Assembly (NCBI RefSeq): GCF_002252565.1
Contig: NZ_NPML01000031.1
Coordinates: 1-64,000, forward strand
Origin: Petroclostridium xylanilyticum
GTDB lineage: Bacteria; Bacillota; Clostridia; SK-Y3
DNA: 64,000 nt
Reading direction: 5' to 3'
Of the stretch, positions 62,863 through 64,000 are shown piece after piece (positions within the stretch are counted from its first letter, which is position 1; each line of letters starts with the position of its first letter). A program made the translations under genes and the position numbers. The notes beneath the pieces were generated by a model. That model was not told the DNA's origin, did no database searches, and saw nothing but the letters and a program-made list of their open reading frames with translations.

Positions 62863-64000
62863 ATGTGTGGTATTGTTGGATATATAGGTGACAGACAGGC
62901 GGCACCTATACTTTTGGAAGGATTAAAAAAGCTTGAATATAGAGGATATGATTCTGCCGGAGTGGCAGTATATAATGATAATCAGGTAAATGTTGTAAAA
63001 GCAAAGGGAAGATTGAAAATCCTTGATGATAAACTGGATGGCGGGAAAAACTTACCGGGTACAATGGGAATAGGACATACGCGATGGGCCACACACGGTG
63101 CACCATCTGACGTAAATTCGCATCCTCATACCAGTTCATCTGGAAATATTGCAGTAGTTCACAATGGTATTATTGAGAACTACTTAAAGTTAAGAGAATA
63201 TCTTATCGGGAAGGGATATGAATTTGTATCTGATACTGACACCGAAGTTGTAGCGCATCTGGCAGATTATTATTATAACGGCGATTTGATTGATACGATT
63301 ATTAAAGTAATCAATAGGGTAGAAGGTTCCTATGCTTTAGGTATCGTATGCAAGGATAAACCGGACGAATTGGTTGCAGTAAGGAAGGATAGTCCGTTAA
63401 TAGTTGGTTTAGGTGAGAATGAAAACTTTATTGCTTCAGATATTCCGGCTATTTTGGAGCATACAAGAAATATTTACCTTTTAGAGGATAAAGAGATTGT
63501 TCTCCTCAAGAAAGATGAAGTTAAAATTTTTAATATTGATAAAGAAGAAATCAAAAAAGAAGTATTTACTGTTAACTGGGATGTATCTGCTGCGGAAAAA
63601 GGCGGCTATGAGCATTTCATGATTAAAGAGATATGTGAACAACCTAAAGTAATAAAGGATACAGTTAGTCCACGGTTAAAAGACGGAACCATTGTATTAG
63701 ATGATATTAAGCTTACTAAAGAAGATGTCGACAGCATTAAGAAGATCTATATTGTGGCTTGTGGTACTGCTTCTTATGCCGGCATGGTAGGAAAATATGT
63801 AATTGAAAAATTGGTAAGAATTCCTGTTGAAGTAGATGTAGCTTCAGAATTCAGATATAGAAATCCTATCATAGACCAGGATACACTTGTTATCTTGATC
63901 AGCCAGTCCGGGGAAACTGCAGATACACTGGCTGCTTTGAGAGAAGCAAAGAAGCAGGGGGCAAGAATATTATCTGTAGTAAATGTTGTTGGCAGTTCAA
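62863..64000 (+). CDS. glmS: Glutamine-fructose-6-phosphate aminotransferase, partial
   Basis: First 379 codons; continues beyond the window. The Cys2 nucleophile in MCGIVGYIGDRQA marks the class II glutaminase domain, with GHTRWATHG and HNGIIEN. The first SIS domain begins near IVACGTASYAG, with sugar-phosphate contact SQSGETADT. Makes glucosamine 6-phosphate. GGAGG lies at 62850-62854; controlled by the ribozyme upstream. Confidence 0.97.
   Translation, partial: MCGIVGYIGDRQAAPILLEGLKKLEYRGYDSAGVAVYNDNQVNVVKAKGRLKILDDKLDGGKNLPGTMGIGHTRWATHGAPSDVNSHPHTSSSGNIAVVHNGIIENYLKLREYLIGKGYEFVSDTDTEVVAHLADYYYNGDLIDTIIKVINRVEGSYALGIVCKDKPDELVAVRKDSPLIVGLGENENFIASDIPAILEHTRNIYLLEDKEIVLLKKDEVKIFNIDKEEIKKEVFTVNWDVSAAEKGGYEHFMIKEICEQPKVIKDTVSPRLKDGTIVLDDIKLTKEDVDSIKKIYIVACGTASYAGMVGKYVIEKLVRIPVEVDVASEFRYRNPIIDQDTLVILISQSGETADTLAALREAKKQGARILSVVNVVGSS

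Overview
The window looks like the chromosome of an anaerobic, spore-forming, low-GC Firmicute (class Clostridia). The evidence is an Rnf complex, an NfnAB transhydrogenase, a B12-dependent class II ribonucleotide reductase, a CBS-type family II pyrophosphatase, a T-box before ileS, a glmS ribozyme, CdaA/CdaR, a Spo0E-like phosphatase and a perfect CIRCE element. Genus cannot be fixed from sequence reading alone. Nearly all genes are on the + strand. No rRNA, tRNA, CRISPR array, prophage or complete insertion sequence was seen.

Layout. 1-2370: end of a sodium-pumping methylmalonyl-CoA (or related) decarboxylase operon (A-D-C-B order). 2371-2745: a strongly folded, unassigned RNA-like element and a terminator. 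2779-7933: rnfCDGEAB. 8088-11335: CBS-pyrophosphatase and a membrane-anchored DUF4015 glycosidase-like protein. 11596-17682: two flavoenzymes, a LacI-family regulator and a zinc alcohol dehydrogenase, with the same 13-mer operator in front of three of them. 17958-22013: nfnAB and gdhA, the latter behind a consensus promoter and a folded leader. 22257-30676: YesN/YesM-type two-component system, sugar ABC importer (no ATPase) and a GH32 fructosidase. 31351-40151: class II RNR, a small ABM-domain protein with an iron alcohol dehydrogenase, an M15 lipoprotein, and T-box-controlled ileS. 40232-47315: AEC transporter, a scarred region (truncated antitoxin copy, orphan CIRCE promoter, repeat insertion, 12-codon ORF), then a coupled operon of GH130, nucleotidyltransferase, GT4, an alpha/alpha-barrel-type protein and L25/Ctc. 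47433-54694: candidate small RNA, orphan antitoxin, HD phosphohydrolase, Xre/S24-like regulator, amidase-like protein, U32 protein, class III aminotransferase, Spo0E-like protein. 54897-64000: M50 protease remnant and BON protein (- strand), then cdaA-cdaR, a COG2509-type flavoprotein, a patatin, glmM, glmS ribozyme and the start of glmS.

How it fits together. The decarboxylase, Rnf, Nfn and pyrophosphatase form an energy-conservation block linking Na+/H+ gradients, ferredoxin, NAD(H) and NADP(H). The right end couples c-di-AMP synthesis with amino-sugar (cell wall) synthesis. The accessory part lies in the LacI-linked oxidoreductase cluster, the fructan locus and the GH130/GT4 operon. Several small repeat families fill intergenic spaces: GTTCACAGTTAACAG-type, AATTGAGAATT-type, GGGGACGG-type REP-like palindromes, and a two-hairpin element whose first stem covaries between copies while the second stays constant.

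The least explained items are the two-hairpin family, the RNA-like element at 2411-2600, the gdhA leader, the orphan CIRCE promoter, the candidate small RNA near 47.5 kb, and the LacI-linked flavoenzyme cluster.
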